From the NCBI GenBank assembly GCA_009783085.1, contig WRHU01000006.1, positions 1 to 64,000 on the forward strand: 64,000 bases of DNA. Reading direction: 5' to 3'. Below are positions 1-7,581 of the stretch, piece after piece. The number at the start of each line of letters is the position of its first letter. Within the stretch, counting starts at the first letter, position 1. A program made the translations under genes and the position numbers. A model generated the notes under the pieces. That model was not told the origin of the DNA. It saw only the letters and a program-made list of their open reading frames with translations, and searched no databases. The stretch is from Coriobacteriia bacterium (GTDB lineage: Bacteria; Actinomycetota; Coriobacteriia; Coriobacteriales; UBA8131).

Positions 1-180
1 GGCGAAAAAAAAAAAAAAAAAATTCAAACCGGGGGGGTAACCCGCGGGCGAACCCGGGCCCCTCAGGGCGAAGAAGGAAAAAAAAAAAAGATATAAGTTT
101 GTTTTGTGGGGGGGCTTGTTCAAGGAAAAAGCCGGGGCCCCCCGCCTCGGTTTTTCTCGACAAGCACCACAGTAGCAAAG
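1..180. other. Low-quality contig end, no gene
   Basis: The first 180 bases are unlike the rest: long A runs, G and C runs of six or seven, and no open frame that makes sense. A GC-rich stretch near 131-156 followed by T's could be a terminator hairpin, but the homopolymers make it unreliable. I read it as error-prone assembly or read end sequence. Confidence 0.5.
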
Positions 181-185
181 CTTTT

Positions 186-1028
186 TTACAAGCTTAGTTC
201 CGCAACAATTTTCTCAAACTTCTTGTCGGACAAAATCTCGTTGGTAACAAAACTGCCGCTATAAAACAGGCTGTAGGAAGTAAAGGGCGACGGTGCACTC
301 TGAGCTTGGGCAGCTGTTTCAAAACGTACTGCCTTGAAGGGAAGCTGCTTGGCTTTGGCAAGCTCCTCAATAAGCGGAACATATTTTGCGGTAAAGGGGC
401 ACTGGTGGGCGTAATACAGCACAAAACCGTGCTCGTCGCCTCGCAGGGCTTTGGCGCTTTTGGCACAGGGCTTGAAGCGGGGTTTGAGCGTGTTGGCATT
501 CTCATTGGCAGCAGCGCTCCCAGCACCAGCACCCTCAGCGGCATCGCGCTCAGTAAGATCATCAGCACCAGCACCGCCAAAAGGCAGGTACAGCAGCTCG
601 AAATAGGGCTTGGCGCTATCCGCTACGAGAAAGCCTTTGTATTTCAAATACTTTGGATCTGAGAGAAAGGGACGTTTCTTGTCTGAGGACACAATACACA
701 GCCCTCGCTTATTTTTCTCTTTACTATCCCGTATACATTCGTCAAGCAGCAGATTTGAGTTGCCGTGCCCTTTGAATTGTCCCGAAACCCAAAGGCAGTT
801 TATGAACATATAGTTCTCTGCTTCAATGGGACACCATGCCTTTTCTGCGGGCATATACTCTATAAAACATTTGCCTCGCACGTCACCTTTTTTGAAAACA
901 AGTCCATCGGCAAAGCGGCTGGCAAGCCACGATTTTTTTGCTGAAACCTGACAATCCTTGTTGTTTGAAATAGCACAACAGATGTGTTCTTGCTCGAGGT
1001 TTTCTGGCGTAAGCGTTACGATGTTCAT
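186..1028 (-). CDS. YoaP-like GNAT family acetyltransferase
   Basis: The 280-residue protein matches the pattern I know for YoaP-type N-acetyltransferases: an N-terminal GNAT-like fold with the motif INCLWVSGQFKGHGNS around residue 76, which would hold the acetyl-CoA loop, then a C-terminal YoaP-type domain (YLPFGG near residue 150, and LYYAHQCPFTAKYVP near residue 205). A low-complexity Gly/Ala/Asn stretch sits between the domains, about residues 152-180. The ATG is preceded by AAGGAG at good spacing. The substrate is not known. The gene lies next to the damaged contig end, but its own frame is intact. It is likely transcribed with or just after the small gene at 1141-1335. Confidence 0.75.
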   Translation of the reverse strand: MNIVTLTPENLEQEHICCAISNNKDCQVSAKKSWLASRFADGLVFKKGDVRGKCFIEYMPAEKAWCPIEAENYMFINCLWVSGQFKGHGNSNLLLDECIRDSKEKNKRGLCIVSSDKKRPFLSDPKYLKYKGFLVADSAKPYFELLYLPFGGAGADDLTERDAAEGAGAGSAAANENANTLKPRFKPCAKSAKALRGDEHGFVLYYAHQCPFTAKYVPLIEELAKAKQLPFKAVRFETAAQAQSAPSPFTSYSLFYSGSFVTNEILSDKKFEKIVAELSL

Positions 1029-1140
1029 GGCTGCTCCTTAGGCTTAAAGCGTTGTCTGCTTATCAGGGGTACATCAGATTTTAGCACTTGCTTTAATCTT
1101 GGTGAGGTGGCTGAGATTTTGGAGCAACATCGCAACAATG

Positions 1141-1335
1141 TCAACGATGATTGTTTGCTGCAGTAAGTTGCTCGTTTTCGGCTACCAGCATCTCGTTTTC
1201 TTTAGCAAGCTGCTCGATAAAGGTAGCCACATCAGCAAATTGCTCAGCCGCGTGTTTGAAACCCGTTTTATTGGCAAGCATTTGTCGGTTTGCTTCCAAA
1301 AAGCTCAACACTTCATCTTTTGTTTTAAGCGCCAT
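1141..1335 (-). CDS. Small hypothetical coiled-coil protein
   Basis: This is a 64-residue acidic protein that I do not recognise. It is almost certainly helical: the C-terminal half has ENEMLVAENEQL, a heptad-like run typical of short coiled coils. The ATG has AGAGG seven bases upstream (GAAAGAGGCAAAATG), which supports real translation. It is on the same strand as the acetyltransferase gene, 112 bases upstream of it. No membrane segment, signal peptide or catalytic motif is visible. The function is unknown, and the call rests only on the ribosome-binding site and sensible composition. Confidence 0.5.
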   Translation of the reverse strand: MALKTKDEVLSFLEANRQMLANKTGFKHAAEQFADVATFIEQLAKENEMLVAENEQLTAANNHR

Positions 1336-1541
1336 TTTGCCTCTTTCTTTGGTTTACGGGGAACGGTACGATTTTGTCGCATTTTCTGCCTGCGCACTGT
1401 TGCAAGTGCTCAACTTCATTCATACAATCTCTTCAAAAAAATCATAGCAAAAATTTCCCAAAAAATCTTTGAAATCTCACTCCCGAGCCCTCACAAGCCT
1501 GTTACAATAAATACGAACAAATGTTTGATTAGGAGGATATA

Positions 1542-2384
1542 ATGGCAACCAGAATGAATGAGATAATTACCGTGCGCGGCAGAGAGGTGGCTCTCTATAA
1601 GACGAAGACAGAGGATTACCTTTCGTTGACTGATATAGCAAGGTACAGAAACGGTTCCGAACCGTCCTCAGTTATTAACGCATGGATGCGCAACTATGCA
1701 ACAGTGGAGTTTATTGGTTTATGGGAAACAGTAAACAACCCAGATTTTAAACCTATCGAATTCGAGAGGTTTAAAGCGGAGGCTGGGCGACATTATTTTG
1801 CCCTCTCTCCACAAAGGTGGATAAAGACTACCAATGCTGTTGGAATCATTTCAAAGTCAGGACGCTATGGCGGCGGTACCTTTGCCCACAGTGAAATTGT
1901 TTTTGAATTTGCCACTTGGGTATCGTCAGAATTTAAGCTCTATCTCATTACCGAATTCAAGCGTCTTAAAACTGAGGAGCAACAACGCCTTTCCCTTGAA
2001 TGGAATCTCCAACGTACGCTTGCCAAGATAAATTATCGTGTTCATACCGATGCCATTAAGGAACGAATAATCCCACCTGAGGTTACTAAGGAACAAGCAA
2101 GCAGCATCTATGCCTCAGAAGCTGATTTGCTCAATGTAGCTCTCTTTGGCAAGACAGCTGCTGAGTGGCGGGCAGCAAGCCCTGAAGTCACAGGTAATGT
2201 CCGCGATGAAGCAACGCTTGAGCAGCTTGTTGTTTTGTCCAATATGGAAAGCATAAACGCCGTGCTTATTCGGGAGGGCTTAGAACAAAGCGAGCGTCTT
2301 ATCAAACTCAACCAAGTGGCCATAACGCAGCTTACTTCGCTACTAGGTAATGAACATATTAAGAGGCTTGGAACGGCTGGCTAG
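1542..2384 (+). CDS. KilA-N domain protein
   Basis: The 280-residue protein begins with a KilA-N domain, about residues 8-140: the opening ITVRGREVALYKT, the block YLSLTDIARYRN, and the later WIKTTNAVGIISKSGRYGGG and FEFATWVSSEFKLYLI. KilA-N domains bind DNA and are common in large DNA viruses, phages and bacterial islands. The C-terminal half is mostly helical and probably mediates self-association. AGGAGG stands at ideal spacing before the ATG, and a TGTTACAAT extended -10 lies upstream near 1500. No integrase, other phage gene or toxin-antitoxin partner is adjacent, so it is a solitary copy. It may regulate transcription; its targets are unknown. Confidence 0.85.
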   Translation: MATRMNEIITVRGREVALYKTKTEDYLSLTDIARYRNGSEPSSVINAWMRNYATVEFIGLWETVNNPDFKPIEFERFKAEAGRHYFALSPQRWIKTTNAVGIISKSGRYGGGTFAHSEIVFEFATWVSSEFKLYLITEFKRLKTEEQQRLSLEWNLQRTLAKINYRVHTDAIKERIIPPEVTKEQASSIYASEADLLNVALFGKTAAEWRAASPEVTGNVRDEATLEQLVVLSNMESINAVLIREGLEQSERLIKLNQVAITQLTSLLGNEHIKRLGTAG

Positions 2385-2523
2385 AACAATAGGAAGGCTT
2401 TACTGTTTTCTTGCCACCTTGCACCTATCGCTTGCCCCACCACCTCCTGCCCCTTCCCCAATCTTAAAGAAATCTTAGCTTTTTCTTTCTCGTATGTTTG
2501 TTTTTGAGGGCGAGAATGTATTT

Positions 2524-2557
2524 AAGCGCACAAAGTAAGCGCACGAAGTAAGCACGC
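2524..2557. repeat. 13-bp direct repeat in spacer
   Basis: The 264-base gap between the KilA-N gene and the carboxypeptidase gene contains two and a half copies of the unit AAGCGCACAAAGT, the second with one substitution. It is one of many short tandem repeats in the spacers of this window. I see no clear promoter or coding frame in the rest of the gap. Confidence 0.6.
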
Positions 2558-2648
2558 ATATTTGGCGCACAGAGCGTGCAAGAACAGCAAGGCTCTTATC
2601 AGCAAGACGCACGCCGGCGAAAACAAGCGCACAAGAAAGTGAGCAACA

Positions 2649-3713
2649 ATGAGCTACCAGCGAGAACACTACCAAAGAAGTCGCTATAACTATAATAACT
2701 ATAGCTCTGCAGGAACGCAGCGAGCGAGCCGTGCGCCCAGAAGCCGTGTTCCTAGAAACCGCATTTCCAAAAAGGTTCTCGTTGTTGTTGCCATACTAGT
2801 AGTGGCTGCCGTTATCTGGTTGCAGGCACCGTGGAAAAACTTTGGCTTCCCACAACCACTTGAGCCGTTTGCTGGACAAGCTGCTGGACAAACTGCAGGA
2901 CACACCACCGGTCAACCAGCAGAGCAGGCAGCAGGGCAGGCAGCCACAAGCGGGCAGCCCACGCTACAGACACAAGCTCCTCTCGACACCTCATTTTTTA
3001 CCGCCGTCATCAACACGGCGGACGTAACAGACACACAGTTCCTTGCCTTGGTAAACCGCGACCATGCCATTAACACCCTAGCAGACCCCGACCTTGTCAA
3101 CGCAATAGATACCGTACCCATTCTCAATAGCAGCGTTTTCTTGCACCCCAAAACATTTGCGGCAACAGAGAGCCTTTTGCAAGCTGCGCAAGTGGCCAAC
3201 ATCACCAATCTGTGCGTAAGCAGTGGGTGGCGAAGTTACGAGGCGCAAGAGCGTCTCTACGCCGAGGCTACCGATAAATCTCTGGTACAAAAGCCTAATC
3301 ACAGCGAGCATCAAACTGGTCTTGCCGCAGACATCGTTGTAGCGCATCTCACGCAAAAAGAGATGGCTCGCTCGCATGAGGCAAAATGGCTTGCCGAGAA
3401 CTCTTGGAAGTACGGCTTGGTGGTGCGCTACGCAAAAGACAAGAAGGACATAACGCACATTGCCAGCGAGCCGTGGCATTTTAGGTACGTTGGCAAACTG
3501 CATGCGTGGTATTGCTGGAGCAACAATCTGTGCCTCGAGGAGTACCTGGAGCTCCTGCAAGAAACGGGTGGCTACCACGCTACCTTTGAGGGCACTAGCT
3601 ACACCGTGGTGTATGAGGAGCCAGAAAATGGGAAGCTTCGTGTTCCGCCTGGCACAAACTATATTGTTTCCAGTGATAATATGGGTGGATATATCGTAAG
3701 CAGTTGGGAGTAG
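2649..3713 (+). CDS. VanY-like D-alanyl-D-alanine carboxypeptidase
   Basis: This is a membrane-anchored peptidase of the M15B (VanY/DacB) family that trims the terminal D-Ala of peptidoglycan stem peptides. Its 354 residues comprise a basic, Tyr/Arg-rich cytoplasmic start, one membrane segment at about 42-60, a flexible linker rich in AGQ units at about 75-103, and the catalytic domain from about residue 110. The zinc site is visible as HSEHQTGLAADIV (about 218-230) and EPWHFRYVG (about 273-281). The neighbours downstream are a response regulator and a histidine kinase, a common grouping for cell-wall stress regulation. No vanH, vanA or vanX homologue is nearby, so glycopeptide resistance is not implied. 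Confidence 0.88.
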   Translation: MSYQREHYQRSRYNYNNYSSAGTQRASRAPRSRVPRNRISKKVLVVVAILVVAAVIWLQAPWKNFGFPQPLEPFAGQAAGQTAGHTTGQPAEQAAGQAATSGQPTLQTQAPLDTSFFTAVINTADVTDTQFLALVNRDHAINTLADPDLVNAIDTVPILNSSVFLHPKTFAATESLLQAAQVANITNLCVSSGWRSYEAQERLYAEATDKSLVQKPNHSEHQTGLAADIVVAHLTQKEMARSHEAKWLAENSWKYGLVVRYAKDKKDITHIASEPWHFRYVGKLHAWYCWSNNLCLEEYLELLQETGGYHATFEGTSYTVVYEEPENGKLRVPPGTNYIVSSDNMGGYIVSSWE

Positions 3714-4646
3714 ATGGTGAACAATTCTGTGAACAACCTAACAAGCACCAGCGGAGCAGCAGGCACGGGCAGCGCAAAAAATGCCGGCGACAGCGCAGGT
3801 GACAGCGCAGCCTACCAGCCAAACTATACTGTTTTAATCTGCGATGACGACCCAGATATTCTTACCGCCCTTGAGATTTACCTCAAACAGGAGGGATACC
3901 GAGTGCTCCAAGCTCAAAATGGGGCGGAGGCGGTGCGTGCCGTCGAAAAAGAGTCGATACACCTTATTGTGCTTGACGTGATGATGCCTAAGATGGACGG
4001 CATTACCGCAGCGGTCAAAATCCGAGAAACCAGCAATGCTCCCATTTTGTTTCTCAGCGCAAAAAGCGAGGATACCGACCGTGTTTTGGGGCTTAACATG
4101 GGTGGCGACGACTACATCACTAAACCGTTTAATCCCGTTGAGCTCTTAGCACGCATTAAAGCTGCCTTGCGGCGCTATGCTCGTTTGGGTGGACTGCAAA
4201 CTGAGCAGGCCGAACAAGCAGGGTCTGGCAACAAAAGTACAAAGACCTCCACGGCAGGAGCGCAGACAGCAGGACAGGCAGCTGCGCAGACAGGAGCGCA
4301 AGCAGCAGGACAGACAACATCACAGGCAACGGCACCCGCCAACCTCTACGAAACAGGCGGCCTTATCCTTGATGACAGGCAAAAACGGGTAACCATTGAT
4401 GGCGATGAAGTCCTGCTCACCGCTCTTGAATACAACATTCTTAAGTTGCTCATGGGCAACATGGACTGCGTCTATACTTCGGCACAAATATATGAGGCTG
4501 TCTGGGACGAGCCTGCGCTGCAGGTGCCCAAAACAGTTTCGGTTCACATCAGGCATATCCGCGAAAAAATTGAAATCAATCCCAAGGAACCACGGTATCT
4601 CAAAGTTATCTACGGTCTTGGCTATAAGGTGGTGAAACTCAAATGA
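3714..4646 (+). CDS. OmpR/VanR-type response regulator
   Basis: This is a DNA-binding response regulator. The receiver domain is at about residues 36-150; the phospho-acceptor lies in LIVLDVMMPKMDG (Asp about 88), with DDD upstream and the conserved Lys in YITKPFNPVELL. The winged-helix output domain is at about 230-308 (LLTALEYNILKLL, VSVHIRHIREKI). A long linker of about 60 residues, rich in Ala, Gly, Gln and Thr, separates the two and resembles the linker in the carboxypeptidase just upstream. The first 35 residues are also low-complexity. The ATG directly follows the TAG of the upstream gene, and its 3' end overlaps the kinase start by four bases, so the three genes form one operon. Confidence 0.9.
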   Translation: MVNNSVNNLTSTSGAAGTGSAKNAGDSAGDSAAYQPNYTVLICDDDPDILTALEIYLKQEGYRVLQAQNGAEAVRAVEKESIHLIVLDVMMPKMDGITAAVKIRETSNAPILFLSAKSEDTDRVLGLNMGGDDYITKPFNPVELLARIKAALRRYARLGGLQTEQAEQAGSGNKSTKTSTAGAQTAGQAAAQTGAQAAGQTTSQATAPANLYETGGLILDDRQKRVTIDGDEVLLTALEYNILKLLMGNMDCVYTSAQIYEAVWDEPALQVPKTVSVHIRHIREKIEINPKEPRYLKVIYGLGYKVVKLK

Positions 4647-6259
4647 GCGACAATAAGAACTCTCACACAAATACAGGTACGGGCTCCGGCATGAGTGCGA
4701 ATGCAGACTCCGGCGTTAACTCGGACACAAATTTTGTAGTAAAAGTCCTTCACTCCACCACAACAAAAGTTGTTGCGCTGACACTCGGTTTTTTTGCGGC
4801 GGTTGCTCTCGTGCGCTGGCTGAGCATCAGTTATGATTCTTATATGTCATGGGCGTTTGGAAAGTTTTTGGAGCTGCCTCTACCAGTTGCCCTTTTTTCA
4901 TTTGTAGCCTGCGCTGCAGTTTTCTTTGTTTCAGTTTGGCTAGGACAACGTGGGCCTAAGAGAGAAGCACCCTCTCCCCTCTGGCGTAAATATGACGTGT
5001 TTGCGCTGGCGGTCTTAGCCTATTCAGTAATTATTTTTTCTCGCACATTCGTAATGATAGGCGGAGTGTATGGCTTTTCACCATTTGCGCTCACAGCCTT
5101 GTCGTTGTTGTCCTACGCAGTGGTTATGTTTCTTTTGAGCAATCTGCTTGCCAACGTTCGAAACAAACGGCTTCAACAAACCTTTTACTGGCTACGCTTT
5201 TTTAAGCTCTACACACTTGAGAAACCCATAGGAATACTTATGGCATTGCTCTTGGTGATAAGCCTTATCCTCCATTTCCATTTTAGTCCTTTTAATGTCA
5301 TCGGAGATTTTACTGCGCTTGATTTTGGCGGAAATATTGGCTTGAGGACTGCACCTCTTATGCTTTATTTTGTCATTATGACGTTTGTGATTTTGGCCCT
5401 CAGCTATGTGGCTATGTATTTGGTACACAGCCAAGAAAAACATGAATTGGAACACACCAAGCTTTTGGCAGAATATGACAAAGCGAACGAGGAGAAGCTG
5501 CAGGCTGAACGCTTTAAGACCGAGCTCATTACCAATGTTTCCCACGACATTAAAACACCTCTGACCTCGCTGGTCAATTACATAGATTTGATGAAAGGGC
5601 TACCCGTTGACAACAATGACTTTGACACCTACCTTGACGTGCTTGACCGAAAATCCGTCCGCCTCAAGACTCTCATTGACGATTTAATGGAGGCAACAAA
5701 GGCAGGCACGGGCAGCCTAAGAGTTAATCTAGAAGCACTTGATTTGACAGAAATAGTCGGACAAATTGTTGGAGAGTTTGAGGAGCCTTTTGCCGAGCGA
5801 CATTTGACTCTTGCCTCTGCCACCTCACAATCGCAGCCCGTTATGGTGCAGGCAGACAGCAGGCATCTCTGGCGTGTTTTGGAAAACATTTTTAGCAATG
5901 TGTCAAAATATGCGTTGCCCAAAACCCGTGTGTTTGTGGAGATAGTGCCCCCTACTGGCGGTAAAACATACGGAGAAGCTGGCGTTGAAACTGGTGGAGG
6001 TGCCAGTGGGGTTTTTGCAGAGGCGACTCTTAAGAACAGCACGAGCATCATTTTGCGCAACACCTCAGAAGTTCCCATTGACTTGCCGAGCGATGCGCTC
6101 ACTGAGCAGTTCATTCGGGGCGATCGAGCACGCAAAACCGAAGGCAGTGGGCTCGGGCTCTACATTGCTAAAAGCCTCATGGAGTTGATGGGCGGCGAGT
6201 TGGTCATTCGTGCCGTCGGTGATTTGTTTGAAGTTGAGCTGCTCTTTGATGAAGCGTAG
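4643..6259 (+). CDS. Sensor histidine kinase, VanS-like
   Basis: This 538-residue membrane kinase pairs with the regulator encoded just upstream (ATGA overlap). The N-terminal 265 residues contain about six hydrophobic segments. There follows a short coiled-coil linker and the dimerisation box NVSHDIKTPLTSL with the phospho-accepting His at about residue 300. The ATPase domain shows the N box (ENIFSNVSKYA) and the G box (GSGLGLYIAKSLMELMGG). A low-complexity insert (GGKTYGEAGVETGGGASG) sits between the N and G boxes. The many membrane passes with little extracellular sequence suggest sensing within or at the membrane, perhaps of wall precursors or wall-active drugs. A terminator follows at 6327. 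Confidence 0.9.
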   Translation: MSDNKNSHTNTGTGSGMSANADSGVNSDTNFVVKVLHSTTTKVVALTLGFFAAVALVRWLSISYDSYMSWAFGKFLELPLPVALFSFVACAAVFFVSVWLGQRGPKREAPSPLWRKYDVFALAVLAYSVIIFSRTFVMIGGVYGFSPFALTALSLLSYAVVMFLLSNLLANVRNKRLQQTFYWLRFFKLYTLEKPIGILMALLLVISLILHFHFSPFNVIGDFTALDFGGNIGLRTAPLMLYFVIMTFVILALSYVAMYLVHSQEKHELEHTKLLAEYDKANEEKLQAERFKTELITNVSHDIKTPLTSLVNYIDLMKGLPVDNNDFDTYLDVLDRKSVRLKTLIDDLMEATKAGTGSLRVNLEALDLTEIVGQIVGEFEEPFAERHLTLASATSQSQPVMVQADSRHLWRVLENIFSNVSKYALPKTRVFVEIVPPTGGKTYGEAGVETGGGASGVFAEATLKNSTSIILRNTSEVPIDLPSDALTEQFIRGDRARKTEGSGLGLYIAKSLMELMGGELVIRAVGDLFEVELLFDEA

Positions 6260-6326
6260 TTTTATGTTGTTTGGAGCCCAATATATGCGCAGTTTCTCAT
6301 AGTACCTATCTATAGTACCTATCTGA

Positions 6327-6350
6327 CAGCCCTTTTTTGGGCTGCCTTTC
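6327..6350 (+). terminator. Rho-independent terminator of the carboxypeptidase/two-component operon
   Basis: CAGCCC and GGGCTG pair across a six-T loop and are followed by CCTTTCT. It lies 67 bases after the kinase stop codon. A direct repeat, AGTACCTATC, stands twice immediately before it (from about 6300). Confidence 0.75.
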
Positions 6351-6412
6351 TATCAAATAGCAAGGCTTCTCTACTAATAAAAATAAAACTAAAAATAAAT
6401 ACAATTTTCCTA

Positions 6413-6441
6413 TTGACTTTAATTTTATTTAAGTTTATATT
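6413..6441 (+). promoter_or_regulatory. Sigma-70 type promoter of the DUF2089 pair
   Basis: TTGACT and TATATT are separated by exactly 17 bases, in a markedly AT-rich stretch (about 6355-6465). The start of translation lies about 60 bases downstream. This is among the best consensus promoters in the window. Confidence 0.75.
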
Positions 6442-6503
6442 GAATAAAGTTAAATCTGCGCAGGATTTCGCTGGATCGAACAATGACAAGAAAGGAGTAC
6501 AAC

Positions 6504-6809
6504 ATGACAACCGACATGGTCCCTGAGTGGCTAGCCGACCTTGAGGAAGAGGACGTGAGTTTCATAAAAAAGTTTTTGCTCGCATCTGGCTCACTCAAAG
6601 AAATGGCAAAGCAATACGGTGTTACCTATCCCACGGTGCGCCTGAGGCTCGACAAGCTCATACAAAAGATTGAAATAAGCGAAAGTACGTCAAGTGAACC
6701 GTATGTGGCACTCATCAAGCGTTTGGCTGTTAGCGACAAACTTGATTTTGGCACAGCAAAAATTTTAATTTCTGAATACAAAAAAATGGAGGGCAGCAAC
6801 AATGATTAG
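6504..6809 (+). CDS. DUF2089 family protein
   Basis: This small protein of 101 residues has the DUF2089 pattern: PEWLADLEEEDVSFIKKFLLASGSLKE, then a helix-turn-helix-like block (MAKQYGVTYPTVRLRLDKL) and an acidic C-terminus. I place the start at 6504 because AAAGGAG lies seven bases before that ATG; an ATG 21 bases further upstream would make the Shine-Dalgarno sequence part of the gene. The family usually also has an N-terminal zinc ribbon, which is lacking here. It overlaps the following membrane-protein gene by eight bases. DUF2089 proteins with a small membrane partner resemble regulator/anti-regulator pairs, but that role is inferred. Confidence 0.85.
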   Translation: MTTDMVPEWLADLEEEDVSFIKKFLLASGSLKEMAKQYGVTYPTVRLRLDKLIQKIEISESTSSEPYVALIKRLAVSDKLDFGTAKILISEYKKMEGSNND

Positions 6810-7125
6810 CGCAATAAACGCCATTGGAATCTTTCTTTTATTCATCGGTTCCTTTGTTTTGCAATTCTTTCTTTCAAAGAGTGAGAGCCGGTGGCCGGGG
6901 CTCGTACTACCCCTTTTGAACTTTATGTTTTCTTTGTTTTATATCACAATTTTTACTGTCGCCGTTCCAGAAGGTGGCGGTGGTTTTGGCTTGCCTGAGG
7001 CAATCATACTCTTTCTCGTCTACAACGTCACAACGGTTATTTTTATGACAATCTATGGATCATGCAGAGGTAAACGCCGCAAGCAACAAGCTCTCGACAA
7101 AATGACCGTGCAAGACCTTGAGTAA
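6802..7125 (+). CDS. Small membrane protein, partner of the DUF2089 protein
   Basis: The 107-residue protein has three hydrophobic segments, about 5-23, 32-53 and 66-90, and a basic tail (CRGKRRKQQ). I cannot assign it to a named family beyond its place next to DUF2089 genes. It overlaps the upstream gene by eight bases, so translation of the two is coupled. The short loops leave no room for an enzyme domain, and a role as a membrane anchor or sensor for the DUF2089 protein is a reasonable guess. It converges on the next gene, whose stop is only four bases away on the other strand. Confidence 0.7.
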   Translation: MISAINAIGIFLLFIGSFVLQFFLSKSESRWPGLVLPLLNFMFSLFYITIFTVAVPEGGGGFGLPEAIILFLVYNVTTVIFMTIYGSCRGKRRKQQALDKMTVQDLE

Positions 7126-7128
7126 TGC

Positions 7129-7485
7129 TTAGCGTTTGGCAAGATGCCGCAGGGCGGCAATAGGATGTTTCTTGAGCATACGGGGACCGGAATACCGCAT
7201 AACCGCCCGTATGCTCTCTCTTTTTGCAGGGTCATAGCAGTGGTTGCCGCATTCCTCACAGGTTGTTTTAATGTCCATGCTGCGGCAGCGCTCGGTACGC
7301 TTGATAGCATATTCATCAAGCACAAGACACTCGCTGCATAAAGCCTCGCCACAAAACGCACGCTCAAAACGCTCGCTGGCAGCGTGAGCATCTGCACAAT
7401 AAAGAGCAACCATTTGTGAGATAGTTTGCTTCTCGCGCAGCCGTTTTTTGTGTATTTTGGGAGTATCCTCCATGCCGCTTTCCAC
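7129..7485 (-). CDS. Nitrous-oxide-stimulated promoter (YgbA) family protein
   Basis: This 118-residue protein is rich in Cys and His. It has the family pattern: an opening helix (REKQTISQMVALYC), CSECLVLDEYAIKRTERC in the middle, and TTCEECGNHCYDP near residue 75, followed by IRAVMRYSGPRML. The spaced cysteines suggest a metal centre. In gamma-proteobacteria the family member ygbA is induced by NO; the biochemical role is not known to me. The start is GTG at 7485 with GAGG five bases before it. It is separated from coaBC by a spacer filled with a 30-bp tandem repeat. Confidence 0.82.
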   Translation of the reverse strand: MESGMEDTPKIHKKRLREKQTISQMVALYCADAHAASERFERAFCGEALCSECLVLDEYAIKRTERCRSMDIKTTCEECGNHCYDPAKRESIRAVMRYSGPRMLKKHPIAALRHLAKR

Positions 7486-7504
7486 TCAAGCCTCAGTTTG
7501 TTGC

Positions 7505-7575
7505 TACACTACACTGCACTACGCCACACTGCACTATGCTACACTGCACTACGCCACACTGCACTACGCCACGCC
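7505..7575. repeat. Tandem repeat in spacer, 30-bp period with 10-bp sub-units
   Basis: The block ACACTGCACTACGCC starts at 7511 and again at 7541, and shorter CACTGCACTA units fill the space between them. It ends just before the coaBC stop codon. It looks like slippage or unequal recombination in a neutral spacer. Confidence 0.7.
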
Positions 7576-7581
7576 GCAGCA

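Noticed and set aside
2649-6259. Vancomycin resistance cluster
   Set aside because: Only VanY-, VanR- and VanS-like proteins are found; the genes that make and protect D-Ala-D-Lac are missing.
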